Below, piece by piece: positions 1-33,700 of a stretch of 64,000 nucleotides of DNA. Origin of the DNA: Taeniopygia guttata (taxonomy: Eukaryota > Chordata > Aves > Passeriformes > Estrildidae); contig NC_133028.1 in the NCBI RefSeq assembly GCF_048771995.1, forward strand, positions 1,873,501 to 1,937,500. The letters run 5' to 3'. The notes below the pieces were generated by a model that saw only the letters and a program-made list of their open reading frames with translations, was not told where the DNA came from and searched no databases. Each line of letters begins with the position of its first letter. The stretch's first letter is position 1. The translations under genes were made by a program, and so were the position numbers.

Positions 1-380
1 GAGGGGAATGGGAATGGGAATGGAATGGGGGAATGGAAATGGGGATGGGAATGTGGGAATGGAATGGGAATGGGGATGGGGAAATGGGAATGGGGAAATG
101 GGAACAGGGATGGGAATGGGGGAATGGGAATGGGGATGGGGGAATGGGAATGGGGATGGGATTGGGAATGGGGATGGGGGAATGGGAATGGGGATGGGAA
201 TGGGGGAATGGGACTGGGAATGGGGGAATGGGGATGGGAATGTAGGAATGGGGATGGGGAAATGGGAATGGGGAAATGGGAACAGGGATGGGAATAGGGG
301 AATGGGGGAATGGGAATGGGGAATGGGAATGGGGGAATGGGAATGGGGATAGGATTGGGAATGGGAATATGGGGGAGTTT
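1..380. repeat. GGGAAT/GGGGAT-type minisatellite
   Basis: Head-to-tail short units built on GGGAATGGGGAT, purine-rich on the + strand. It lies in an intron of the CPXM1-like gene upstream of the exon at 798. The stretch 380-797 is G-rich intron with looser repeats (ggggacactggggaatag) and no coding signal. Confidence 0.9.
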
Positions 381-470
381 GGGGTGCTGGGGTAAGGGGG
401 GCAGTGGGGATAGGGGGTACAGAATGGGGGATTTGGGGGGGGGTTGGGAAATGGGGACACTGGGGAATAG

Positions 471-2275
<1,805 letters not shown>

Positions 2276-2340
2276 CCGGGGCCGCCCCGGGGCCGCGGGC
2301 TCGGCCGGGGGGCGCGGGGGAACCGGGCGGGACGGCTCCC

Positions 2341-2346
2341 AGTAAA
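2341..2346 (+). terminator. Variant poly(A) signal AGTAAA of CPXM1-like gene
   Basis: AGTAAA lies 65 bp after the stop codon and is followed by a short GT-rich stretch. No AATAAA is closer, so this common variant hexamer is the likely 3'-end signal. Confidence 0.5.
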
Positions 2347-2479
2347 GTTCGGGTGCGCTGCCGCTGAGAGTCTGCGGGCCTGGAGCGGCGGAGGGAGCGG
2401 GAACGGGAACGGGATAAGGAACGGGACAAGGAACGGGACCGGGACCGGGACTAGATCCTATCCCGGGATCCCGCGTGGG

Positions 2480-2800
2480 AACTCGGCGAGGCCACGCCCC
2501 TCACCAGGCCACGCCCATTCGCTGCTGACCAATAGAAATTCCGTACGGGCCGCGCCCCCCCGTTAGGACACGCCCCCATCCGTGCCCACAAATGGCCATT
2601 CACTGTAAGCCACGCCCACAAACCACGCCCCCTTTGGCTGTCGATCAGACTCTGCGGCCACGCCCCCTTCCCCAATGGAACATCTGACCCCGCCCCTCCC
2701 GCATCTCTGGGCTCCTATTGGCTGCTGGCGGCGGGAGGGGCGGGGCGCGGCGGCGGCGGGGGCCAATAGAATGCGAGAGTTAGCGGAGGCGCGAAGGGGG
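2480..2800. promoter_or_regulatory. Promoter-like island with CCAAT boxes and repeated CCACGCCC
   Basis: At least six CCACGCCC or CACGCCC elements (KLF/SP-type CACCC boxes) occur between 2490 and 2665. CCAAT boxes lie near 2530, 2672 and 2761, with one inverted copy near 2716. CpG density is high. The stretch has no recognisable coding sequence. It could be the promoter of the NAT8-like transcript downstream or a divergent promoter. Which one cannot be decided from sequence. Confidence 0.5.
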
Positions 2801-2815
2801 CGGGGCTGGGGGGAC

Positions 2816-3418
2816 ATTGAGGGGATACTGAGGGGACAATGAGGGACATTGGGGGACAATGAGGGGACATTGAGGGGCACTGATGGACAATGAGGGGACA
2901 TTGGGGGACATTGAGGGGACAATGAGGGGACACTGGGGAGACACTGAGGGAACACTGAGGGGACAATGAGGGGACACTGGGGGACACTAAGGGGACATTG
3001 AGGGGACGTTTAAGTGACACTGAGAGGACATTGAGGGGACATTTAAGTGACATTTAGGGGACACTGAGGTGACATTTAGAGGACATTGAGGGACACTGGG
3101 AGACAGTGAGGGGATACTGTGGTGACATTTAGGGGACACTGAGGTGACACTGAGGGGACACGGGGGGGGGGGGGAACATTTAGTGGACACTGAGGGGACA
3201 ATGAGGGGACACTGGGGAGACACTGAGGGACATTGAGGGGACATTTAAGTGACATTTAGGGGACACTGAGGTGACATTTAGAGGACACTGGGGGACAGTG
3301 AGGGGACACTGTGGTGACATTTAGGGGACACTGAGGTGACATTTAGGGGACAATGAGGGGACACTGAGGGACAATGAGGGGACACTGAGGTGACATCGAG
3401 GGGACACTGAGGGGACAT
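2816..3418. repeat. GGGGACACTGAGGGGACATT minisatellite
   Basis: About 600 bp of degenerate units combining ggggacactga, ggggacatt and gtgacattta. It includes a G homopolymer of about 14 near 3162-3175. The units closely resemble those of the intergenic array at 28925-30640. Confidence 0.9.
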
Positions 3419-3712
3419 TCAGAACCCCCCGGCACCCCCCAGCTCCCGGCATCTCTTTCCCGGCACCACCGGCGGGGGCGGCGCTCCCGTTCGGCGCCTG
3501 CGCCACCGGAGCCTCCGCCCGGCGCAGTTCGGTGTGTCCCCCCCATCCCCGGAGCCCCCAAAACCCACCGGAACCCCCCCAAATCCGAGCGATGGGCTGA
3601 GCGCGCCGGGCTGGGGGTGCAGGAGACAGAGACACCCCAAAAAACCCCCCCCGGGGGTCACCGAGATCCCCCCGGTGTGCACCGGGCCCGGTGGGAGCGG
3701 CGGGAGCAGCAG
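3419..3712 (+). other. Probable non-coding first exon / CpG-rich 5' UTR of the NAT8-like gene
   Basis: A non-repetitive GC-rich segment ends in a consensus donor (gcagcag|gtgagg, exon end 3712). The next good acceptor on the strand is cccacag at 5005, just before the Kozak-type ATG of the NAT8-like frame. The transcription start cannot be fixed by eye, and the segment has no convincing ORF of its own. Confidence 0.45.
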
Positions 3713-3714
3713 GT

Positions 3715-4925
3715 GAGGGGGGGCGGCCGTGAGGGGTTTGGGTTTGGGGGTTTGGGTTTGGGGGGGGCGGCCGTGAGGGGTTTGGGTTTGGGGGATCGGG
3801 GGGGCGGCCGTGAGGGGTTTGGGTTTGGGGGTTTGGGGGTTTGGGGGGGGGCCGTGAGGGGTTTGGGTTTGGGGGATCGGGGGTTGGGGGATTTGGGGTC
3901 GGGCATCCCCCGCAGCGAAGGGTTTGGGGCGGTTTTGGGGATCCCCTCGTCGTGCCCACCCAAACCTGCGTGGGGGGGATGTGGTGGTGTCATTCTCCTG
4001 TCCCCCTCCTGTCCCTCTTTGTCCCACTCCTGTCCCCCTCGTCCTCCTCCTATCTCACTCCTGTCCCCTCCTGTCCCCCTCCTGTCTCTTCCTATCCCCC
4101 CCTTGTCCCCTCTCCTGTCCCCTCCTGTCCCCCCCTTGTCCCCCCCTTATCCCCTCCTGTCCCTCCTGTCCCCTCCTGTCCCCTCCTGTCCCTCCTTGTC
4201 CCCCTCCTGTCCCCCCTTGTACCCATCCTGTCCCCACTCCTGTCTCTCCTGTCCCCTCCTATCCCTGTCCCCCTCCTCTCCCCACTCCTGTCCCCTCCTG
4301 TCCCTCTCCTGTCCCCCTCTTGTCCCCCCCTTGTCCCCCTCCTGTCCCTCCTATCCCCTCTTGTCCCCCTCCACGTCCCCCTCTTGTCCCCCTCCTGTCC
4401 CCCCTTGTCCCCCTCCTGTCCCACTCCTGTCCCCCTCGTCCCCTCCTATCCCCTCTTGTCCCTCTCCTGTCCCCCTCCTGTCCCCCTCCTATCCCCCTCC
4501 TTGTCCCCCTCCTGTCCCCACTCCTGTCCCCTCCTATCCCCTCCTGTCCCCCTCCTATCCCCCTCCCCGTCCCCCTCCTGTCACCCTCCTGCCCAGCTGG
4601 GGTGGGGGATGAACCCCTGTTATGGGGGACCCCCGAGTGGCAGCAGCACTGGCACTGCCCTGACCCCCTGTGCCACCCCTGGGATGGGTCTGGGGGCACA
4701 CACCGGGGGTCACTGTGAGGGTGGGCACCCTCTAACCCCCTGTGCCACCCTAGGGATGGGTCTGGGGGCACACTGGGGGTCGCTGTGAGGGTGGGCACCC
4801 TCTAACCCCCTGTACCACCCCAGGAACGGGTCTGGGGGCACACCGGGGGTCTTTGTGAGGGTGGGCACCCTGTAACCCCCTGTGCCACCCTAGGGATGAG
4901 TCTGGGGACACTCTGACCATCCCTA
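3715..4925. repeat. Repeats in the putative NAT8-like 5' UTR intron
   Basis: Three blocks: 3715-3890, G-runs of the form gaggggtttgggtttggggg (G-quadruplex prone); 3985-4595, pyrimidine-rich units of ctcctgtccccctcctatcc; 4660-4915, about four copies of a 60-70 bp unit with gggtctgggggcacac and gggtgggcaccct. No coding potential. Confidence 0.85.
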
Positions 4926-5013
4926 ACCACCCCGTACCACCCCTTTCTTTCCCGTGCCCATCTCCCCCTTGGCACCCCCTAACCCCGACCCATGCCACCC
5001 CACAGGTGCCACC

Positions 5014-5673
5014 ATGGCGTCGTTCCGCATCCGGCAGTACCAGGAGCAGGACTTCGAGGCCGTGCGGGCACTTTTTGCCCGCGGCATCCTGGAGCACGCC
5101 CCGGCCGCCTTCCGCCACGTGCTGCGGGCGGCGCGGGTACGCCTGGCACTGCTGGCGGTCTTCGTGGCGGCGCGGGCGGCCGCCGGCTCCTGGCTGCTGG
5201 GGCTGGGCGCGGTGGCACTGGCGTTGGCACTGCTCTGGGTGTTGGTGCGTTCGCTCAGCGCCGAGTACGTCCGTGAAGCGCTGGGCACCGACCTGTGCGA
5301 CGTGCCCGGCACCTACCAGCGCCCGCCCGACCGCCGCTTCTGGGTGGCCGAGGAGGGTGGCACCGTAGTGGGCATGGTGGCGGCGATGCCCGCAGGCCGT
5401 GGCGAGCTGGAGTTGAAGAGGATGTCGGTGAGCCGCGAGCACCGGGGCCGCGGGATGGCACGGGCGCTGTGCCGGGAGGTGTTGGCCTTTGCCCGTGCCC
5501 GCGGTTACGGCGCCGTGGTGCTCAGCACCTCCATGGTGCAGGTGGCAGCACAGCGGCTCTACGAGGGGCAGGGATTCCGTAGGGTGGGCACCTCGTACCC
5601 GTCGCTGCTGGGCACGCTGCTCAACTTCCAGATCTTTCATTATCGCTGTGATTTGGGGGATGGAGATAAGTAG
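5014..5673 (+). CDS. NAT8: NAT8-family GNAT N-acetyltransferase (219 aa, intronless ORF)
   Basis: The ATG at 5014 sits in a strong Kozak context (gccaccATGG) 8 bp after an acceptor. An in-frame ATG at 4954 would lie in the intron, so 5014 is chosen. The N-terminus FRIRQYQEQD...ILEHAPAAFRH matches the vertebrate NAT8 signature (IRKYQE, EHAPATFR). Residues ~40-80 are Leu/Ala/Val-rich and form the membrane segment typical of these ER type II proteins. The GNAT acetyl-CoA loop is SREHRGRGMARAL (about residues 145-157), followed by the beta-strand/helix region YGAVVLSTS and AAQRLYEGQGF. Family members acetylate cysteine S-conjugates or lysines in the ER lumen. Which NAT8 paralogue this is, and its substrate, are not determined. 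Length (~220 aa) is normal and no disruption is seen. Confidence 0.85.
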   Translation: MASFRIRQYQEQDFEAVRALFARGILEHAPAAFRHVLRAARVRLALLAVFVAARAAAGSWLLGLGAVALALALLWVLVRSLSAEYVREALGTDLCDVPGTYQRPPDRRFWVAEEGGTVVGMVAAMPAGRGELELKRMSVSREHRGRGMARALCREVLAFARARGYGAVVLSTSMVQVAAQRLYEGQGFRRVGTSYPSLLGTLLNFQIFHYRCDLGDGDK

Positions 5674-5689
5674 GGACTGGGTGGTGACG

Positions 5690-6235
5690 CCGTGGTGACA
5701 CGGCAACAGGATGGAGGGTTTGGTGTGGCACCCCCAACCTGGCACCGCTCTGGCACCCCAAACCCAGCCCCGGGATGCGACCCCATCGCTCCGACCCCAC
5801 TCCTGGCACAGCAGCAGCGGCACAGCGCCACATTCCAGGACATGGAGCAGCACCATGGCACCCCAGCCTGGCGCTGCCTCGGCACGGTGACTCCAGGACG
5901 TGTGGCACTGCCTTGGCACGGTGACACCAGGACGTGTGGCACCGCCTTGGCACGGTGACACCAGGACGTGTGGCACCACATTGGCACCCCAGCCTGGCAC
6001 TGCCTGGGCATGGTGACACCAGGACGTGTGGCACGGCCTTGGCACCCCAGCCTGGCACAGCCTTGGCACGGTGACACCAGGACGTGTGGCACCGCCTTGG
6101 CATGGTGACACCAGGACATGTGGCACCGCCTTGCCACCACAGCACTCCAACCCTGGCGCGTGAAGCACCGCCATGGCACCCTCGATCCCCACCCTGGTAC
6201 GGGGGGCACCTCCCTGGCCCTTCCTGGATTTCCAG
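5690..6235 (+). repeat. Tandem repeat in the NAT8-like 3' UTR
   Basis: About eight copies of a 30-50 bp unit containing ggtgacaccaggacgtgtgg and caccgccttggca. Because the first AATAAA is beyond it, the array should be part of the mature mRNA. Confidence 0.8.
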
Positions 6236-6243
6236 CGGCAGGA

Positions 6244-6249
6244 AATAAA
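6244..6249 (+). terminator. AATAAA poly(A) signal of NAT8-like gene
   Basis: Canonical hexamer in ggaAATAAAgag, 571 bp after the stop codon, followed by tgtgggaaccgtgcgtgtg, a GT-rich downstream element. Confidence 0.75.
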
Positions 6250-6528
6250 GAGAGACCTGTGGGAACCGTGCGTGTGACAAGGGACATCTTGGGGCATGGG
6301 GACATCTCCTGGGGGGGCAGGACAGCCTGGGGGACAGTGAACACTGAGGGAGAAGGGACAGCTTGAGGGACACCTGTGTGGGACAAGGGACATCTTGGGC
6401 GACACCTTTGGGGATAAGAGACCTCTTGGGGAACTGGGAACACACTGGGGGACAACAGAAATTTTGGGGGAGAGGGCAAATCTTTGGGGACAGGCGACAC
6501 TGCGGGGGACAAGGCCTGTGCCCTCACC

Positions 6529-6735
6529 CAAGATGGCGGCGGTTCCTCTTTCTCGTTGCCCTCACCCAAGATGGCGCCGGTTCCCTTTTCTCGTTGCCCT
6601 CACCCAAGATGGCGTCAGTTCCCTTTTCACGTTGCCCTCATCCAAGATGGCGCCGGTTCCCTTTTCTTGTTGCCCTCACCCAAGATGGCGCCAGTTCCCC
6701 GTTCACCTGCCCGTGCCCTCACCCAAGATGGCGGC
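6529..6735 (+). promoter_or_regulatory. Six tandem YY1-type sites in the VPS16 promoter
   Basis: CAAGATGGCGNC cores begin at 6529, 6567, 6605, 6643, 6681 and 6724. Spacing is exactly 38 bp for the first five, then 43 bp. Each core lies in a duplicated unit with ccctcaccc before it and gttcc(c/t)ttttc after it. AAGATGGCGGC is the consensus of the zinc-finger factor YY1, often found near start sites of housekeeping genes. The array ends 140 bp before the VPS16 ATG. The stretch 6270-6528 between the NAT8-like poly(A) signal and the array is gggacatcttggggga-type repeat. Confidence 0.75.
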
Positions 6736-6874
6736 GCCCAGCCCGGCGTCACGGCGCGACGCGCGGGGCGTGGCGCGGTGAGGGAAGCGCCGGGACCGCC
6801 GGGTCCCGATCCCGGTACCGGTGCCGGTCCCGGTTCCCCTCGGCCCATCCCCGTCCCCCCGTCCCGGCCGCGCC

Positions 6875-28016
<21,142 letters not shown>

Positions 28017-28017
28017 C

Positions 28018-28690
28018 AGCGGGGGGACAGCGGGGGGACAGCGTGGGGACAGCGGGGGGACAGCACGGGGACAGCGGGGGGACAGTGTGGGGACAGCGGG
28101 GAGACAGCCTGGGGTGGTACTGTGCCCTGGGGACAGCCCTGGGGAAAGCCCTGGGGACAGCCCTGGGGTGGCACTGTACCCTGGGGACAGCCCTGGGGTG
28201 GCACTGTCCTCTGGGGACAGCCCTGGGGACAGCCCTGGGGTGGCACTGTCCTCTGGGGACAGCCCTGGGGTGGCACTGTGCCCTGGGGACAGCCCTGGGG
28301 TGGCACTGTCCTCTGGGGACAGTCCTGGGGACAGCCCTGGGGTGGCACTGTCCCCTTGGGACAGCCCTGGGGACAGCCCTGGAGTGGCACTGTTCCCTGG
28401 GGACAGCCCTGGGGTGGTATTGTCCTCTGGGGACAGCCCTGGGGGCAGCCCTGGGGTGGCACTGTCCTCTGGGCACAGCCCTGGGGACAGCCCTGGGGAC
28501 AGCCCTGGGAACAGCCCTGGGGTGGCACTGTCCTCTGGGGACAGCCCTGGGGACAGCCCTGGGGTGGCACTGTCCTCTGGGCACAGCCCTGGGGACAGCC
28601 CTGGGGACAGCCCTGGGAACAGCCCTGGGGTGGCACTGTCCTCTGGGGACAGCCCTGGGGACAGCCCTGGGGTGGCACTGTCCTTTGGGA
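28018..28690 (+). repeat. Minisatellite in the VPS16 3' UTR
   Basis: Copies of ggggacagccctggggtggc and actgtcctct start 2 bp after the stop codon and fill ~670 bp of the 3' UTR. The array should be in the mRNA. Confidence 0.92.
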
Positions 28691-28745
28691 GCTGCTCCCA
28701 GCCCTGGCCTGGCTGGGGACAGCAGGGTCCCCTCCCTGCCCGTGC

Positions 28746-28751
28746 AATAAA
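28746..28751 (+). terminator. AATAAA poly(A) signal of VPS16
   Basis: cgtgcAATAAAgagctcc, followed by a GT-rich stretch (caccggtgtcacctgtgtca). This gives a ~750-nt 3' UTR. Confidence 0.85.
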
Positions 28752-28924
28752 GAGCTCCATGTCACCGGTGTCACCTGTGTCACCTGTGTCACCAGTGTCA
28801 CCAAGGGGCCACGGGGGCTCTGGGGACACCAGGGGGTGGCAGGGGACAGTCGGGGACACAGCGGGGTGCAGGAGCAGTGGCACGGGTCTGGAAGGGCAGG
28901 GCACTGGGTGTCCCCAAGGGTCAC

Positions 28925-30640
28925 TCGAGGGGATATTGTGGGGACACTGGGGGGACATTGAGGGGACATTGAGGGGACACTGAGGTGACATTTAGGGAAT
29001 ATTTAGGGGATATTGAGGGGACACTGCGGGGATACTGAGGGGGCATTTCAGGTACATTGTGGGGACACTGAGGGGACATTTAGGTGACATTTAGGGGACA
29101 CTGAGGTGACATTTAGGTGACATTTAGGGAACATTCAGATGACATTTAGGGGACATTTCAGCAACATTCAGGTGACATTCAGGTGACATTTAGGGCACAT
29201 TCAGGTGACATTCAGGTGACATTCAGGTGACATTTAGGGCACATTCAGGTGACATTTAGGGAACATTCAGGTGACATTTAGGTGACACTGAGGGGACATT
29301 TATGGAACATTTAGGTGATATTTAGGGGACACTGAGGGAACATTTAGGGGACACTGAGGGAACATTCAGGTGACATTTAGGTGATATTTAGGTGACATTT
29401 AGGGGACACTGAGGGAATATTTAGGGCACTTTTCGGCGACATTCAGGTGACATTTAGGGAACATTCCGGCGACATTTAGGTGACATTTAGGGGACATTTC
29501 GGCGACATTCAGGGGACATTCTGGTGACACTGAGGGGACATTTAGGGAACATTCAGGTGACATTCAGGTGACATTTCGGCGACATTCAGGTGACATTCAA
29601 GGAACATTCAGGTGACATTTAGGGAACATTCAGGTGACATTCAGGTGACATTTCGGCAACATTTAGGGAACATTCAGGTGACATTCCGGTGACATTCAGG
29701 TGACATTTAGGTGACATTCAGGTGACATTTAGGTGACATTTCGGCGACATTCAGGTGCCATTTAGGGAACATTCAGGTGACATTTCGGTGACATTCAGGT
29801 GACATTTCGGCAACATTCCGGTGACATTTAGGTGACATTCAGGTGACATTTAAGTGACATTTCGGCGACATTCCGGTGCCATTTAGGGAACATTCAGGTG
29901 ACATTCAGGTGACATTCAGGCGACATTTCGGCGACATTCAGGTGACATTTAGGGAACATTCAGGTGACATTTAGGGGACATTTTGGCGACATTCAGGTGA
30001 CATTCAGGGAACATTCCGGTGACATTCCGGTGACATTTAGGGGAAATTTTGGCGACATTTTGGCGACATTCAGGTGACATTTAGGGGACATTTAGGGGAC
30101 ATTTCGGCGACATTCCGGTGACATTTAGGTGACATTTAGGTGACATTTAGGGAACATTCAGGTGACATTTAGGTGACATTTAGGGGACATTTCGGTGACA
30201 TTCAGGCGACATTTAGGTGACATTCAGGTGACAATCCGGTGACATTCCGGCAACATTTAGGGGACACTGAGGGAACATTTAGGGGATACTGAGGGAACAT
30301 TTAGGTGACATTTAGGGGACATTTCGGCAACATTCAGGGAACATTCAGGTGACATTCAGGGAACATTCAGGTGACATTTAGGGAACATTCAGGTGACATT
30401 CAGGTGACATTTCAGCAATATTTAGGGAACATTCAGGTGACATTTAGGTGACATTTAGGGGACACTGAGGGAATATTTAGGGGACTTTTCGGCGACATTC
30501 AGATGAAATTTAGGGAACATTCAGGTGACATTTAGGGCACATTCAGGTGACATTTAGGTGATATTCAGGTGACATTTAGGGGACATTCAGGTGACATTTA
30601 GGGGACATTTAGGGGACATTCAGGTGACATTTCGGTCCCC
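28925..30640. repeat. 1.7-kb GTGACATTYAGG minisatellite between VPS16 and IDH3B
   Basis: Twelve-bp units (gtgacattcagg, gggacatttagg, gcgacatttcgg) in more than 130 copies. No ORF longer than a few dozen codons and no promoter element inside. It runs up to the edge of the IDH3B CpG promoter. Confidence 0.96.
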
Positions 30641-30763
30641 GCCCGCGCTGTCCCTCCCGCCCGCCAGGGGGCGCCTCAGGCCGCCGAGGCCCCGCCCCCC
30701 GCGGCGTCACGTGGCCCGCGCGGTGCCGCGGTGCATTGTGGGCTGGCCAAGATGGCGGCGCTG
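30640..30763 (+). promoter_or_regulatory. IDH3B promoter: CTCF-like site, E-box and YY1 site over the start codon
   Basis: CCGCCAGGGGGCGCC (30661-30675) is a strong match to the CTCF core. TCACGTG at 30707-30713 is an E-box. ccaagATGGCGGC (from 30748) is a YY1 consensus that contains the start codon. The segment is CpG-rich, TATA-less and free of repeats. Confidence 0.65.
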
Positions 30764-33700
30764 GGCGCGGGCCGGGCGGCGGCGGCGGTGAGGGACGGAC
30801 ACACGGACAGACACGGGGCTGGGAGGGGACAGCGGCTCTGCCCCGCGGCTCTGCCCGCGGCTGGGGGCGCGGGGGGACCGGGGATGGCGGGACAGAGGGG
30901 CCGGGCACGGTCAGGGGGGTCGGACGGGCGCTGACCTCCGTGGGCTGTGAGGGGTCAGTGAGGGGTGAGGGGTCCGTGAGGGGTCCGTGAGGGGTCTGAG
31001 GGGTTTAGGGGGGTCCGTGAGGGGTCAGTGAGGGTTTGGGGCGTCCGTGAGGGGTCCGTGTGGGGTCAGTGAGGGGTGAGGGGTCAGTGAGGGTTTGGGG
31101 GGTCAGTGAGGGGTCAGTGAGGGTTTGGAGGGTCCGTGAGGGGTCCGTGAGGGTTTGGGGAGGTCCGTGAGGGGTCAGTGAAGGTTTGGGGGGTCAGTGA
31201 GGGTTTGGGGGGGTCCGTGAGGGGTCAGTGAGGGTTTGGGGGGTCAGTGAGGGTTTGGGGGGGTCCGTGAGGGGTCAGTGAAGGTTTGGGGGGTCAGTGA
31301 GGGTTTGGGGGGGTCCGTGAGGGGTCAGAGGGGGTTTTGGGGCTCCGTGAGGGGTCAGTGAGGGTTTGGGGGGGTTCAGAGGGGTTTGGGGGGGGTCAGT
31401 GAGGGTTTGGGGGGTCAGTGAGGGTTTGAGGGGTCCGTGAGGGGTCAGAGGGGTTTGGGGGATCAGAGTGGTTTGGGGGGCTCAGTGAGGGGTTTGGGGG
31501 TGTCCGTGAGGGGTCAGAGGGGTTTGGGGGTGTCAGAGGAGTTTAGGGGCCTCAGTCTGGGCCCGGTTCATTTTGGGGGCTCAGGCCGGGCCGGGGCGGG
31601 TCTGTCATTTCGGGGGTGACATTTTGGGCAGGGGGGGAGGATTTTTGGGGTGCCCCATGCTCGGGGCTCTCTGACCTGCAGCACCCCCAGGTTCTCCTGC
31701 GTGCCCAGAGCCTCGGGGCGTGGCGGGGCCTGGGCACCTCGGCCGCCCTCCTGCAGCAGCCCCAGACCAAGGTCAGCCTTATTTGGGGGTGAGGGGGTTT
31801 GGGGGATCCCTGACCCCCCAAAATTCCCCCATGGGAGGATGGGGAGGGGCGGGAATGACAAAGATTTGGGTGGGATGTTGGGAGGATTCCTGCTTGGGTA
31901 TCCCCGTGGTTGGCAGGGGGTGACATCCCGGGGCTGGTGGCACTTGGGGACATCAGGGGTGGCTTTTCCCAGGAAGGGCTGAGCCCCGAGGGTGACCTTG
32001 AGGCCTGCAGGATCCATTCCCGGTTTATTTCCAGCTCCCAGCTGCTGCCTCTCAGCTTTCCTGAGGGGTTTGGGAGCTGCCCCGGCTCTGGGAACAGCTG
32101 AGGGGGTTTAGGAGCACGCTGGGATGTTGGGGAAATTCCTTCTGGAAAAAAGAAATGGGGAGTCCCCATTTGGGGGGGATATTGGGAAAAATTCCTGCTA
32201 AAAATGGCTGTCCAAAATTCCAGGAGCTCCTGAGGACAGGAATAGGGGATTTAGGAGCATGGGGCTGTGCTGGGATTTTGGGGACATTCCTTCTGGAAAA
32301 AAGAAATGGGGAGTCCCCATTTGGGTGGGATATTGGGAAAAATTCCTGCTAAAACTGGTTGTGCAAAATTCCATGAAATCCTGAGGGCAGGGAGCAGGAA
32401 TGAGGGGATTTAGGAGCAATGAGGGGATTTAGGAGCACGATGGGATGTGGGGAAATTCCTCCTGGAAAAAAGAAATGGGGAGTCCCCATTTGGGTGGGAT
32501 ATGGGGAAAAATTCCTGCTAAAAATGGCTGTTCAAAATTCCAGGAGCTCCTAAGAGCAGTTATGAGGGGATTTAGGAGCATGGGGATGTGCTGGGATGTT
32601 GGGGAAATTCCTTCTGGAAAAAGAAATGGGGAGTCCCCATCCCTGGAGGGATTTGGGTGGGATATTGGGAAAAATTCCTGCTAAAACTGGTTGTGCAAAA
32701 TTCCATGAAATCCTGAGGGCAGGGAGCAGGAATGAGGGGATTTAGGAGCACTGGGCTGTGCTGGGATATTGGGGAAATTCCTCCTGAAAAGAGAAATGGG
32801 GAGTTCCCATCTCCAGAGAGATTTGTGGGGAAATTCCTGCTAAAAATGGCTGTCCAAAATTCCAGGAGCTGGAATGAGGGGATTTAGGAGCAATAAGGGG
32901 ATTTAGGAGCATCGGGATGTGCTGGAATATGGGGTTGGATATTGGGGAAATTCCTCCTGAAAAGACAAGTGGAGAGTCCCCATCCCTGGAGGGATTTGGG
33001 TGGAATTTTGGAAAAATTGGTGGTAAAAATGGCTGTCCAAAATTCCAGGAGCTCCTGAGAGCAGTTATGAGGGGATTTAGGAGCATGAGGCTGTACTGGG
33101 ATATGGGGGAAATTCCTTCTGGAAAGAGAAATGGGGAGTCCCCGTCCCTGGAGGGATTTGGGTGGGATATTGGGAAAAATTCCTGCTAAAAGTGGCTGTC
33201 CAGAATTCCAGGAGTTCCTGAGGACAGGAATAGGGGATTTAGGAGCACGGGGCGGTGCTGGGGACACTCAGGGACCCCTCTGGGTTCAGGTTCCGGCTAT
33301 TTCTGTCCGTGCTGAGCACGAAAAGGTCGCTGCTGGTGTCGGGTGTGCTCAGGGCTGCTGTCACCACCGGGGTGGCACAGGGACAGGGACAGGGGGTGAC
33401 ATCTCCGTGGTGGCCTCGTGCCCCATGGGACAGCCCCCGGAGCATCCCCGGGGAAAGGAGGGATTTGGGGACAGGGACAGGACAAAGGGACACGGCCCCG
33501 AGCTGGGCCAGCAGCGCTTTGGTGTCCCCAAGGGTCACCTGGGGGGACACTGGGGGACACCGTGGGAATTTTCCAGCCCTGCACAGCTGTGGAGTCGCCA
33601 TCCCTGGGGGAACCCTGAGGGTGTGACACTTGGGGACACCATCAGTGGTGGCCTTGGCGCTGTGGGGCTTTCCTGACCCACAGAGCTCCGTGTCCCCGTG

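Noticed and set aside
3715-3890. Telomere-like or interstitial telomeric repeat (gggtttggg)
   Set aside because: The pattern is irregular TTTGGG/TTTGGGGG, not TTAGGG, and is confined to ~170 bp between other G-rich repeats.
4954-5013. Upstream in-frame ATG that would extend the NAT8-like protein by 20 residues
   Set aside because: It lies before a good acceptor (cccacag at 5005), its context is poor, and the extension has no NAT8 similarity. ATG 5014 has a strong Kozak context and the expected N-terminus.
28925-30640. CRISPR-like regular array
   Set aside because: The 12-bp units are contiguous with no unique spacers, the DNA is vertebrate, and no cas genes exist. It is a minisatellite.
30590-30990. 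Arg/Ala-rich ORFs over the IDH3B CpG promoter
   Set aside because: High-GC DNA opens several frames. The only frame continuing across splice sites is the IDH3B one starting at 30752.
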